NCBI RefSeq assembly: GCF_001280845.1
Contig: NZ_LGHP01000001.1
Coordinates: 1,450,435-1,514,434, forward strand
DNA: 64,000 nucleotides
DNA from: Bacillus sp. FJAT-28004
Lineage (GTDB): Bacteria > Bacillota > Bacilli > Paenibacillales > Paenibacillaceae
Direction of reading: 5' to 3'
The position numbers and the translations under genes are program-made. The number at the start of each line of letters is the position of its first letter. Within the stretch, counting starts at the first letter, position 1. Positions 26,000-34,895 of this stretch are shown here, piece by piece. The notes under the pieces are model-generated. The model saw only the letters and a program-made list of their open reading frames with translations, was not told the DNA's origin and did no database searches.

Positions 26000-27821
26000 G
26001 GAGACTCACATCCCAAGCCTTGGATACGCCTGCTTTAATTAACTTACATGGTTTTTCGCCAAGGTTAACGATTTTGTATTCTCCGAATATTGCAGGTAGA
26101 ATATAGGATTCTGCATATCTAAATTCTACATAAACCGTTTCATCTGCGCAGGAGACGATTCGTACTTTCTCACCTTCAACCAAGTTGTACATGACCATCT
26201 CGCCATTTGTGTTGTCTTTCCACGTGTCATGCAAATGAACTCGATGTACATAGAACAGCAAATCATCGCGCTGACCTAACAAATACTCCTCATTTTCCCC
26301 TTGTGCTTGAAGAAGTGCAGGGGCAGGGATGAGATTTTCTTGTACCCAATTCGTTTTTTTATGGAAATCAATATTGTCAAAAGCATGGTCGATGTTAATT
26401 GGGCGCGGTTTGCCATCTAAGCCTTTACGAAGGAAATCATAAATTTTAAAGGTAAACCACCACGTTGTAGATGAGATTTCGAGCACTAAATTATCTTTCC
26501 CAGATGTATGCACGGTGCCCGTAGGAATGAGGAACAAGTCGCCTTTGTTCGCATCAAACGAATTCACGTAATCCGTTAATTCAAGTGGAACGCCCGTTTC
26601 TTGAGCGGCTTGTACGGCATCATAAAACCCTTCTTTCGTGCAATCATCAGTCAAGCCCAAATAGACTTTGGAATCGCCTTGTTTTTCCATAATATAATAG
26701 GATTCCTGTTGCGCCATAAACTCGTTGAAATGCTCTCGAATATATTCTTGTTTTGGATGTACCTGACATGACAGGTTATCGCCATCAATCGTATCGAGAT
26801 AATCGAATCGAATTGGAAAATAATCTCCGAATAGCTTGACGAGTCGATCTCCTAAAATATTCGGGTGTTCATAATGCATCACCGTGAGAAAAGGCAGCTC
26901 GATCTGGTTGTCCGCATATTGTATTAAAATGGAGTTTTCAGGCGCAATAGGCTCAAACCCCCATGCACAATTGACCCAATCCTTCGGCAAATCCGCGAAT
27001 TGTTTAAGGAATTGTCCTCCCCAAACACCAGGCGCAAAAAATGGTTTTACGCGCATTGGCGATTTTGCAATCTCGGCAATCATTTGACGCAAGGCGAAGG
27101 TAGTTGTCAGCATTGGCGATTTTGGCTCGTTCATATCGATGTAATAATGAACAAGCTCTAAAGTCTGCTTACGATACGTTTCGAGAATTGGCCATTCCAC
27201 AAACAGGGATATTTTATATTTCTCCACATCATCTCGATTCCAATTAAAACCGAAATTAAGTAGATGCTTTTTGTGTTCGACTTGTTGATATTCGCGGGAG
27301 ACATCCAGGAAATACGTAATATCGTATTGTCCACCGCCAAGCCAATAGGCCCCAGGACCAAAGGTAATGACGAATGTCGGCATGCTGGATAAAGGGTTCG
27401 CAGCAATAGCATCATCGATATATTTAGAAGCCAGTGGCTTTGCATCCGCTTTAAAATAATCTTCGATCGTTCCTTCTGTAAAATACCCGAAAGCGCGGTT
27501 GTCTGTAATATTATGATCGAATTGTTTACGTAGTTGTTCGCTCGTTTTTACAAAACTATTGGTACCTATGATAACCACCGGATAACCTTGTTTTTCAAGT
27601 GTATCCAGTGTTCTTTGGAGAACAGATTGAAAATGAGCGCCGTGTGTTCCATCAAAGGCAACACGGATGATCGTATGCTGTTCCTCTTCAGCTAAACGAA
27701 TAAGCGGAGCAATAATGGCCTCAAAACCTTGTTGCAAGCTTTCTTGAGCAAAAGGCGCATCCGCACCTGGCTGGATATGATGTTGAAAGCGAATGGGATT
27801 GACAGGTCTTTTCTCGAACAT
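25989..27821 (-). CDS. Mannose-6-phosphate isomerase class I with N-terminal kinase-like domain
   Basis: 610 residues, about twice the usual 310. C-terminal part (about 270-610) is phosphomannose isomerase-like: LSCQVHPKQEYIREHFN (near residue 349; Gln/His/Glu zinc ligands) and GTVHTSGKDNLVLEIS (second His near 434). N-terminal part (about 30-235) looks like a uridine-kinase-type P-loop domain: TIIRVAFDGTHGAHFQSVLQ stands where a GxxGxGK(S/T) Walker A would be, but the key lysine is absent, so it is probably inactive for ATP hydrolysis. It would convert mannose-6-phosphate to fructose-6-phosphate. I chose ATG at 27821 (AGGAGA 9 bases before) over GTG at 27830. Confidence 0.85.
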   Translation of the reverse strand: MFEKRPVNPIRFQHHIQPGADAPFAQESLQQGFEAIIAPLIRLAEEEQHTIIRVAFDGTHGAHFQSVLQRTLDTLEKQGYPVVIIGTNSFVKTSEQLRKQFDHNITDNRAFGYFTEGTIEDYFKADAKPLASKYIDDAIAANPLSSMPTFVITFGPGAYWLGGGQYDITYFLDVSREYQQVEHKKHLLNFGFNWNRDDVEKYKISLFVEWPILETYRKQTLELVHYYIDMNEPKSPMLTTTFALRQMIAEIAKSPMRVKPFFAPGVWGGQFLKQFADLPKDWVNCAWGFEPIAPENSILIQYADNQIELPFLTVMHYEHPNILGDRLVKLFGDYFPIRFDYLDTIDGDNLSCQVHPKQEYIREHFNEFMAQQESYYIMEKQGDSKVYLGLTDDCTKEGFYDAVQAAQETGVPLELTDYVNSFDANKGDLFLIPTGTVHTSGKDNLVLEISSTTWWFTFKIYDFLRKGLDGKPRPINIDHAFDNIDFHKKTNWVQENLIPAPALLQAQGENEEYLLGQRDDLLFYVHRVHLHDTWKDNTNGEMVMYNLVEGEKVRIVSCADETVYVEFRYAESYILPAIFGEYKIVNLGEKPCKLIKAGVSKAWDVSLLEI

Positions 27822-27955
27822 GTATTTCACTCTCCTATATTATGAATAATCTCATTGTAAGGAGTTTTAATTATTAATGATTTAGAAACAAAGCACTATT
27901 TTTTGTACAAATCGGACATTAAACTAAAGATTCATAAAAAGATAATGCAATATGT

Positions 27956-28864
27956 TCAAGGTTTTTGTCCATTTTGTCTACCGTCCGCAAACTGGGATTT
28001 GCGAAACCTAGCTGGAGCTACACCTAATTTTTTAGTGAAAACACGGGTGAAATAATGAACGGACTCGAACCCAGTGTTCTTCGCAATTTCTTTAATTGCG
28101 ATATCACTGTGCAGCAGCCATTCTTTTGCTTTTTGCACTCTTCGTTCTTGAATGTAATGCACGAGAGTTTGACCTAACTGAGAATGAAAGAGCCTCGATA
28201 AATGCCGCACGGAAATGCTTAGTTCTTGAGCGATGTGCTCGACACTCAAGGATGCAGACAAATTGTCCTCAATATATAGTTTGGCTCGCGTTAGTTGGCG
28301 ATGCTCTTCGCTATCCTCCCCCAAGGATTCAAGCTCCTGATCCAGATCTGGAGAAAGCCCTTGCAGGAAAGAAAGAAGCAAGGATAAGCTAAGATGTTTG
28401 AGCATATCTTTGGAAACAGGCTTTGGACTTTCGACCAAGCCAAAGATAGTCTGCCAAATCTGAGCAGATATGTTGGCGTCCGGGGGATCGGCAACAATTT
28501 TGCCACGATGGATCAGACTTCGGAAATTGCGGCAATACGCATCGGATGTTCTGGACTCATCGACTTCAAATGCGACAAAAAACAATACAAGACCTTCATC
28601 GCTGCGAATTTGATGCCATATGCCGGGTCTTGAGCAGAACAAAGTCCCATCATGCAAAGGGTAGATGCTTCCGTTATCTTCGTAGTTTCCATCACCTTGC
28701 AGCACATAACATACTTCAAAAAAGGAATGTCTATGGAGTGAAGTATTATAATGCTGCGGCATGAATCCCCAGTAATGTATACGAAATGAAACCTGATCAT
28801 TTACGATTTCCGGGATATGTTGATTGAGAAGCGCATTCGCTCTTCTATAGGTTTGATAATGCAT
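27956..28864 (-). CDS. AraC-family regulator with cupin sensor domain
   Basis: 302 residues. N-terminal cupin-like domain at about 20-115 (HRHSFFEVCYVLQGDGNYED, then LFCSRPGIWHQI), which binds small sugars in this family. C-terminal AraC/XylS double helix-turn-helix at about 195-290: LSVEHIAQELSISVRHLSRL and FESVHYFTRVFTKKLGVAP. It is read leftward with the isomerase and ROK genes downstream (135 bases away), so control of these is likely. ATG follows AAGGGG. It stands divergent from the YesN gene at 29073. Confidence 0.92.
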   Translation of the reverse strand: MHYQTYRRANALLNQHIPEIVNDQVSFRIHYWGFMPQHYNTSLHRHSFFEVCYVLQGDGNYEDNGSIYPLHDGTLFCSRPGIWHQIRSDEGLVLFFVAFEVDESRTSDAYCRNFRSLIHRGKIVADPPDANISAQIWQTIFGLVESPKPVSKDMLKHLSLSLLLSFLQGLSPDLDQELESLGEDSEEHRQLTRAKLYIEDNLSASLSVEHIAQELSISVRHLSRLFHSQLGQTLVHYIQERRVQKAKEWLLHSDIAIKEIAKNTGFESVHYFTRVFTKKLGVAPARFRKSQFADGRQNGQKP

Positions 28865-28912
28865 AAATAAACCCCTTCACATTACATTTAAATAGAAATG
28901 AATAGCCCGTAA

Positions 28913-28957
28913 CGCACTTTGATTCTATCAAAAATATTTCTATAAAGCTAAAGTGCG
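28913..28957. promoter_or_regulatory. Widely spaced inverted repeat between AraC and YesN genes
   Basis: CGCACTTT (28913-28920) and AAAGTGCG (28950-28957), perfect eight-base arms 29 bases apart, in the divergent promoter region. Such spacing suits a looping dimer or two half-sites. Part of it also resembles the shared upstream element of the mannoside promoters (a TGATTC at 28920). Confidence 0.35.
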
Positions 28958-29072
28958 GCAATAATATGTGAAGATAAGTAACTAGACGATGATGATCGAA
29001 GTATGTAATATTAAGCAATAAAAGATTGTCGGTATCATGAAAAACAATTCAAAAGAGTCAGGAGGGGCCTCT

Positions 29073-30614
29073 ATGGCTACGATATTGATTGTAGATGATG
29101 AGAAGATCGAGAGAGACGGGATCAAGTTATTGATCGAGAAATTCAAATATGATTTACATGTAATAGAAGCTGAGAATGGCGAGAAGGCTTTAGAATACAT
29201 TCATGCATACCCAATCGATATATTGCTTACGGATATAAAGATGCCATTTATGGGCGGCTTAGAATTAGCAGAAGAAGTAAGCCGCACGATGCCTTCGATT
29301 GAAATTATTATATACAGTGCTTTTGGTGAATTTGATTATGCTCGGCGAGCGCTGCATTCAAATGTATCAAGTTATTTACTTAAGCCAATGGAGGTGAATG
29401 AGTTCACTGACGTTATGTCACGTGTGGTTGAGAAATGCAAAATGAAAGAGGCAGACAAAATTCAAACAGCGAAATTGCTGGAAGGTTATCAGAAAGGAAT
29501 GGAGTACGAAAAAGATAAATTGCTGATGGAACTTCTTAATGGGACAACACTCGATATTGAAACAAAAATATCTGAAATGAATATGCCGTTGGCGGACAAG
29601 AAGTTTGCTTTACTACTTATCGATTTTACCGAACGGTTTTTCGACAGGCATAATGAAAATTTCCTTGATCTCGTAAAAGAAGTGGTCAGCAGTGATTATG
29701 AATTGTTGAATCTCAATGAATTTCAATGCGTTATATTTATCCATTGTTCGGACAAGCTAGGGGAACTGCAGGTAAAAGCGTTCAGCGAAGTGCTGGCAAA
29801 TCGTATTACTGAACAATTTCACCGTTATTGTTGCATTGTTTATGGTCCTGTGCTAGAAAATTTGAGGTCAGCGGCCGAGTCGTTTACGCAAATTGAGCAG
29901 ACTGCGGATTATAAATTCTTTTTTGAAAACAACGTTATTTTATATTCTGGGGATGATTTTTCAGAGTGTGTCCCAACCATTGATAGTATCGATACCATTC
30001 TGGCTAATATCCACCAATATATCGATTACAATGATTACATAGATGCCGCTAAAAGCATTGAATTGTTATTTAATCATTTGAGCCAGAAAGGCAGTTCTTC
30101 AGCCATCTATGTTAAATATTTATGTTCGGAAATGATCAAGAAAGCATATGAAAAGTCAGAGAAAAAACAAGAAATTGATTTTAAACGAACAGTTGAGCAA
30201 ATCTTCAAGAGCGACACGATTGTTCAAGTAAAAGAAGTTGTTCTAAACGCTTTAACTGAAATTCATGGAAGCAACGTCCGAAACGATGATACGAAAAGCC
30301 ATATCGTGATGCAAGTCGTAAGAATGATTGAAAAGGAATTTATGAATGATGTCAGCTTGGAGGTCATTGCTAAACATGTATCTTTAAATCCAAGCTATTT
30401 AAGCCATTTGTTCAAAAAGGAAACAGGGCAAAGCTTAATTAAGTATATTACGATGTACCGATTGGAACAGGCGAAGGAAATGCTTCACAAAACAAATATG
30501 AAAATTATCGATATATGCGAGAATGTAGGATATTGGAATTCTTCGTATTTTTGTTTGACGTTCAAAAAACACTATGGAGTCAGCCCGCAGAAATACCGAG
30601 AAATGATTGAATAA
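29073..30614 (+). CDS. YesN-type response regulator with AraC DNA-binding domain
   Basis: 513 codons. Receiver domain about 1-120: acidic pair Asp8/Asp9, phosphorylation site Asp54 in LLTDIKMP, and Lys near 104 in YLLKPME. Middle helical region about 125-390. AraC double helix-turn-helix about 405-505, including VSLNPSYLSHLFKKETGQSL and WNSSYFCLTFKKHYGVSPQK. It is the first gene of the mannoside locus. Its likely kinase is the YesM-type gene at 38619, 8 kb away, and its targets probably include the operons at 30758, 34896 and 40439, which share an upstream element. ATG at 29073 is preceded by AGGAGGGG; the longer frame at 29037 lacks a site. Confidence 0.93.
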   Translation: MATILIVDDEKIERDGIKLLIEKFKYDLHVIEAENGEKALEYIHAYPIDILLTDIKMPFMGGLELAEEVSRTMPSIEIIIYSAFGEFDYARRALHSNVSSYLLKPMEVNEFTDVMSRVVEKCKMKEADKIQTAKLLEGYQKGMEYEKDKLLMELLNGTTLDIETKISEMNMPLADKKFALLLIDFTERFFDRHNENFLDLVKEVVSSDYELLNLNEFQCVIFIHCSDKLGELQVKAFSEVLANRITEQFHRYCCIVYGPVLENLRSAAESFTQIEQTADYKFFFENNVILYSGDDFSECVPTIDSIDTILANIHQYIDYNDYIDAAKSIELLFNHLSQKGSSSAIYVKYLCSEMIKKAYEKSEKKQEIDFKRTVEQIFKSDTIVQVKEVVLNALTEIHGSNVRNDDTKSHIVMQVVRMIEKEFMNDVSLEVIAKHVSLNPSYLSHLFKKETGQSLIKYITMYRLEQAKEMLHKTNMKIIDICENVGYWNSSYFCLTFKKHYGVSPQKYREMIE

Positions 30615-30631
30615 TAGATAAGATTAGCTGA

Positions 30632-30660
30632 AGCTGTCGAGATAACGACGGCTTTTTTTG
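30632..30660 (+). terminator. Rho-independent terminator after YesN gene
   Basis: AGCTGTCG (30632-30639) and CGACGGCT (30646-30653), eight base pairs with one T/G wobble, six-base loop, then TTTTTTT. It isolates the regulator from the mannosidase gene. Confidence 0.75.
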
Positions 30661-30675
30661 TGATCTAAATTATTT

Positions 30676-30728
30676 CATATGAATCAAAAATATTTAACAT
30701 TTACCCACATTTATGGGGGGTATACGAT
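30676..30728 (+). promoter_or_regulatory. Shared upstream element plus -10, exported mannosidase gene
   Basis: The element beginning CATATGAATCAAAAATATTT at 30676 is followed exactly 47 bases later by TACGAT (30723-30728) as a -10 box. The same element with the same spacing precedes the genes at 34896 and 40439. No good -35 box is visible, as in activator-dependent promoters. Candidate activator: the YesN-type regulator. Confidence 0.65.
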
Positions 30729-30757
30729 GATTTTGCAATCTATACTTTGTTGAAAGG

Positions 30758-33700
30758 TTGGATGAATTTATGAGGAAAAGGTTAATGTATGCTTTAGTAT
30801 TTTGTACGGTATGGAATACATTCGGCGGCTCTTCGTTATCAGCATCGGATTTGGCAGCATGCGAGATTACCGAGATCGTACAGAGGCCATGGATGATTAA
30901 TGATGGCGGGCAATTGAAATCCGAGACCGAGCTGGTTGTAGAAAATGATGGGGAATCGTTTGACGGATGGGTGAAAATATCCATTGAGGGTATGGAGCCT
31001 TATATGCAAGCGATTGGCGTGGTAGGCAAGGAACGCAGTGAGGTTATTGTCGATGTGGCAGAGCTGCAAAACGACGGTGACTCTGTTTCATTTGAGATTT
31101 ACAATAACGAAGCAGGGGACGGGAAGGCTGTTGCAGCTTTATCAAAACCACAAAAGAAAATTCGTCACTGGAAAGTATACGTTGCGCATGACATGCACCT
31201 AGACATTGGTTACACGAACGATCAGGAGCAATTAAACAACAGTATCTTTCCTGGTTATTTGGATGATGCATTTCGGAATATTCAGGAGACCGATACGTGG
31301 GAAGATCATGATCGTTTCAAGTATCCGATCGAGTCATCCTATATGTTATATGACGCTGCCAGAAATGCGAAGGATGCAGATTGGTTCGAGACATTAAAGA
31401 ATAATTTGAAAAATGGATCGATGAGTTACCCTAACAGCTACGTCAATATCGTATATGGAGGACTCGGCACAGAGCAATTGGCGCGTATTAATTACTATTC
31501 AGCCCGTCATCTAAAAGATCAACTAGGTGTAAGCCCCAATGAGGTTCTTCATATGACGGACAGTCCTGGATTCTCATGGGCAGCGGTCGATGCCATGGTG
31601 GAGTCGGGCGTGAAATATGCCATGCTTCGGCAAAATCCGGACCCGCTTATTCCTTATCCAAAACTATTTTATTATCAAGGAAAAGTCGCTAATCATCAGT
31701 TATTAACCTATAATTACGGTCATTACAGTACGGATGAGTTGGATTTCCGTAATAGCGACAGCAATATGACTTTTGAAAAGGCAACCAAGAGCATTATGGA
31801 CTACCATAATGAATCGTATCCTTATGACGCCATTGTCACTAATTTTACGACGCCTTATGATAATCAAGGAATTACAGCAGCAGTGAAAGACAACATCAAA
31901 TCATTAAATGCGAAAAAAGACAGTCAAGGCCGCGATTATGTATACCCGCAATTCATCAGCTCGACAGTCAGTGATTATTTCAGCTACATCGAAGACAACT
32001 ATAAGGATGAAGTCCCGGCATTCAAAGGAAATATGGAAGATTGGTGGAATTACGGCGTATCTTCTACATCAGCTGAGACGGCTATCAACAAGGAAAATCA
32101 TGATAAGCTGCCAGCAGCGGAGTTATATGCGACGATGGCGAACCTCTTCACAGATCATTCACCATACCCGTATGAAGATATTGCAACTGCGTATAAAAAT
32201 ATGATTATTTACGACGAGCATTCATGGGGCAGCGAATTTCCAAAACCAGATGATCAATGGCGCTGGAAGAGAAATAATGCCATAACAGCCAATCAACTAT
32301 CAGATCAAGTGATGGAAAATTCACTAACGGCGTTAAGTAAGGAGATATCAACAAATGGGCCGGAGATAGCTGTCTATAATGCACTTTCCTGGGTGCGTTC
32401 TGACGTTGTTGAGGTGGATGCGGGAAAGCTGCCAAAGCATTTTGATATTGTCGATAAAGAAACAGGGAAACCCGTAAAATATGAGAAACGAGAGAATGGA
32501 ACGGTTGCTTTTGTTGCTTCGAACATAAAGGGACTTGGATACAAAATGTTCAGCATTGTGCAGCGGAAGGATGATCCCCTATTTCACTCCAACATAAAAA
32601 CAACGTCCAACACAATTGAAAACGATTACTTTAAAGTGACGTTCAACGAAACGGGAGCGATTCAAAGTATTTTGGACAAATCGCATGGGAACAAAGAAAT
32701 GGTAGATCAGCAAGCACCCTATCAGATGAACGATTACGTTTATTTTACGACGAAAAAAATGAGTCATGATGTGCTAACTACACATGAAGTAGAGTCATCT
32801 GAATTGACGAAAGCGATTGGACCCGTTTCAGGTACGATGACGGCTTTAGGTAAGGCTGTTGGAGTGAATGACATGAAAAGAAACGTGGTGTTATACGACG
32901 AAATTCCACGTATTGACATCGTTAATCAAGTAGAGAAGTCTGATGCACCGTCTTATCAGACGCAGGATGAGGAAGCGTTCTTTGTCTTTCCATTGAACGT
33001 ACCGCAATTTATGCTCAGGCATGAAATGCCAAGCGGAGATGTGAGACCGTATGTGAATGCGGATATTAATAATCCTGATAATGAGCAGTTTTACTCATCT
33101 TCCACAGCCTATTATACAGTGAACCGCTGGATTGATGCATCGAATCAGACCGATTATGGTATTACAATGTCACTTCTTTCTAATCCGATTGTGCAGTATG
33201 GCGAGCGAAGATCGGCAATTGGACCGTGGGATTACAATACGGCTAAGCCATGGATATATAATTATGTGTTCAACAACAAATGGCATGTTAATTTTCAAAA
33301 AACGCAACCGGGGCCAGTAACGTTTAAATATTCACTCACTTCTCATGAGGGAAGCGATTGGAAGCAAGGAAGGGCGGATCAGTTTGGAATGGAGGTCAAT
33401 AATGCGCTCAGGGCATCGGTTATTTCCGAGAAACAGAAAAATCGAAGCTTACAAGCAAATAAAGGCCAGTTTCTATCCATCGATCAGGATCATGTCGTGC
33501 TAACTGCGGCGAAGTCTGCTGAATCGAATGGAGAAGGCATCATTTTGCGGTTTAATGAGACACTTGGCATGGACACAGACGTTACCGTCGATTTGTCCAT
33601 GTTTAATCCGAGGTTAGTAGCGGAGACAGACCTGGTGGAAAACGATAAGCAACCTCTTAAACTTACACGCGGTAAAGTTACGTTCCGGATAGAGGGACAC

Positions 33701-34744
33701 GGCTGGAAAACGATTCGTGTGGAGCTAAAAGGGAAAAAACCGAATCAAGTAAAAAGTTTGTCTGCTAAAACGGACACTGCTGGAACTCTAGTCGACTGGA
33801 AGGCTGATAAAGATGACAACGGATTACATTATGAGCTATTTCGCGGAACAACTGCTGATTTTGAGCCGGGTGCGGGAAGCTATTTAACTGCAATGAGTTC
33901 GAGTCATTTCTATGACCAGCAAGTGAAATCGGATCGCAAACAGCCGTACTATTACAAGGTTAGGGCAGTAAAGGGCGGCTTGAAGGGGGATTTCAGCATT
34001 TCAGCATTAACAGAGAAAGCACAAATTACGGATAAAACTGCGCCAAGCGAGCCGAAAAATGTTAGCGGCTATGTACAGAGCGATACGCGTATCTCGCTTG
34101 CTTGGAATAAATCGATAGACAATGTTGATGTGAAGGGATACAAGATTTATCGAAATGGCGACGAAATTCGTGATGTATCGGCTTCTTACAATAGTTATTT
34201 GGATACGGAAGCCAAGGGTGGCGAGCATTATGCATACACGGTAAAAGCTTATGACTTCGCAGGCAATCTATCGCGATCAAACAACGAGTTTGCCGTAACA
34301 ACACCGCCGCCGCAAGCCTTTAATGGAAATATTGCAAGTATGGCCGCGGTTTCAGCTTCATCGCAGTTTAATGATGAATATGGCGCTGCAAAAGTAATTG
34401 ATGATGTGTATGGCATACACGGCAGCGGAGAATGGGCATCGAGTGGTGAGCTAAATCCGTGGATTCAATTAGAATGGCCGAGTGAAGTGGAAATCAATAA
34501 GATTGTTCTTTATGACCGGGTGAATCTAGCAGATCATGCGATGGAAGGAAAGCTTCTATTCAGTGATGGCACATTCATAGGTGTGAGCGACATTCCAAAT
34601 GACGGGATGGATAAAATAGTGGCATTCGATCGAAAAAAAGTGAAATGGGTGAAATTTGAAGTAACAAAAGGTGCAGGGGCGAATGTTGGCTTATCTGAAT
34701 TTCAAGTATTTGAGGCGCCTAGCTTGCCCATAGATACGCGTTGA
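30758..34744 (+). CDS. Exported GH38 alpha-mannosidase with FN3 and F5/8C domains
   Basis: 1328 residues. Signal peptide about 1-29, no lipobox. Catalytic GH38-type domain: zinc motif HDMHLDIGYT (His147, Asp149), nucleophile region MTDSPGFSWAAV (Asp268), and the late zinc His in YDEHSWGSEF. A beta-sandwich region runs to about 990. Two fibronectin-like domains lie at about 995-1085 and 1095-1180, and an F5/8C (discoidin)-type carbohydrate-binding domain at about 1185-1322. It should cleave alpha-mannosides outside the cell. The start may be ATG 30758 or the in-frame ATG at 30770 (MRKRLMYAL). It stands first before the importer genes. Confidence 0.87.
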   Translation: MDEFMRKRLMYALVFCTVWNTFGGSSLSASDLAACEITEIVQRPWMINDGGQLKSETELVVENDGESFDGWVKISIEGMEPYMQAIGVVGKERSEVIVDVAELQNDGDSVSFEIYNNEAGDGKAVAALSKPQKKIRHWKVYVAHDMHLDIGYTNDQEQLNNSIFPGYLDDAFRNIQETDTWEDHDRFKYPIESSYMLYDAARNAKDADWFETLKNNLKNGSMSYPNSYVNIVYGGLGTEQLARINYYSARHLKDQLGVSPNEVLHMTDSPGFSWAAVDAMVESGVKYAMLRQNPDPLIPYPKLFYYQGKVANHQLLTYNYGHYSTDELDFRNSDSNMTFEKATKSIMDYHNESYPYDAIVTNFTTPYDNQGITAAVKDNIKSLNAKKDSQGRDYVYPQFISSTVSDYFSYIEDNYKDEVPAFKGNMEDWWNYGVSSTSAETAINKENHDKLPAAELYATMANLFTDHSPYPYEDIATAYKNMIIYDEHSWGSEFPKPDDQWRWKRNNAITANQLSDQVMENSLTALSKEISTNGPEIAVYNALSWVRSDVVEVDAGKLPKHFDIVDKETGKPVKYEKRENGTVAFVASNIKGLGYKMFSIVQRKDDPLFHSNIKTTSNTIENDYFKVTFNETGAIQSILDKSHGNKEMVDQQAPYQMNDYVYFTTKKMSHDVLTTHEVESSELTKAIGPVSGTMTALGKAVGVNDMKRNVVLYDEIPRIDIVNQVEKSDAPSYQTQDEEAFFVFPLNVPQFMLRHEMPSGDVRPYVNADINNPDNEQFYSSSTAYYTVNRWIDASNQTDYGITMSLLSNPIVQYGERRSAIGPWDYNTAKPWIYNYVFNNKWHVNFQKTQPGPVTFKYSLTSHEGSDWKQGRADQFGMEVNNALRASVISEKQKNRSLQANKGQFLSIDQDHVVLTAAKSAESNGEGIILRFNETLGMDTDVTVDLSMFNPRLVAETDLVENDKQPLKLTRGKVTFRIEGHGWKTIRVELKGKKPNQVKSLSAKTDTAGTLVDWKADKDDNGLHYELFRGTTADFEPGAGSYLTAMSSSHFYDQQVKSDRKQPYYYKVRAVKGGLKGDFSISALTEKAQITDKTAPSEPKNVSGYVQSDTRISLAWNKSIDNVDVKGYKIYRNGDEIRDVSASYNSYLDTEAKGGEHYAYTVKAYDFAGNLSRSNNEFAVTTPPPQAFNGNIASMAAVSASSQFNDEYGAAKVIDDVYGIHGSGEWASSGELNPWIQLEWPSEVEINKIVLYDRVNLADHAMEGKLLFSDGTFIGVSDIPNDGMDKIVAFDRKKVKWVKFEVTKGAGANVGLSEFQVFEAPSLPIDTR

Positions 34745-34797
34745 TTTGTTTGAAAAAGTAGGATATTCACATAACTCATACACTCTCCAAAAAAATT

Positions 34798-34850
34798 CAT
34801 GTGATTCAAAAGAATTTATTATTTCGAAGAAACCGTCTATTTTTTACAAT
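34798..34850 (+). promoter_or_regulatory. Shared upstream element plus -10, mannoside importer operon
   Basis: Begins CATGTGATTCAAAAGAATTT at 34798; TACAAT at 34845-34850 is exactly 47 bases from the element start. This is the second of three copies with identical spacing. A cre-like TGTAAGCGATTTTA (34856-34869) with one mismatch follows, suggesting added CcpA control. Confidence 0.65.
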
Positions 34851-34855
34851 TTAAC

Positions 34856-34869
34856 TGTAAGCGATTTTA
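34856..34869. promoter_or_regulatory. cre-like site before the importer operon
   Basis: TGTAAGCGATTTTA fits TGWAANCGNTNWCA except at the C of the final CA. It sits just after the -10 box, where CcpA binding would block transcription in the presence of glucose. Confidence 0.45.
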
Positions 34870-34895
34870 TATAAAAATCATCTAGGAGGTCACGT

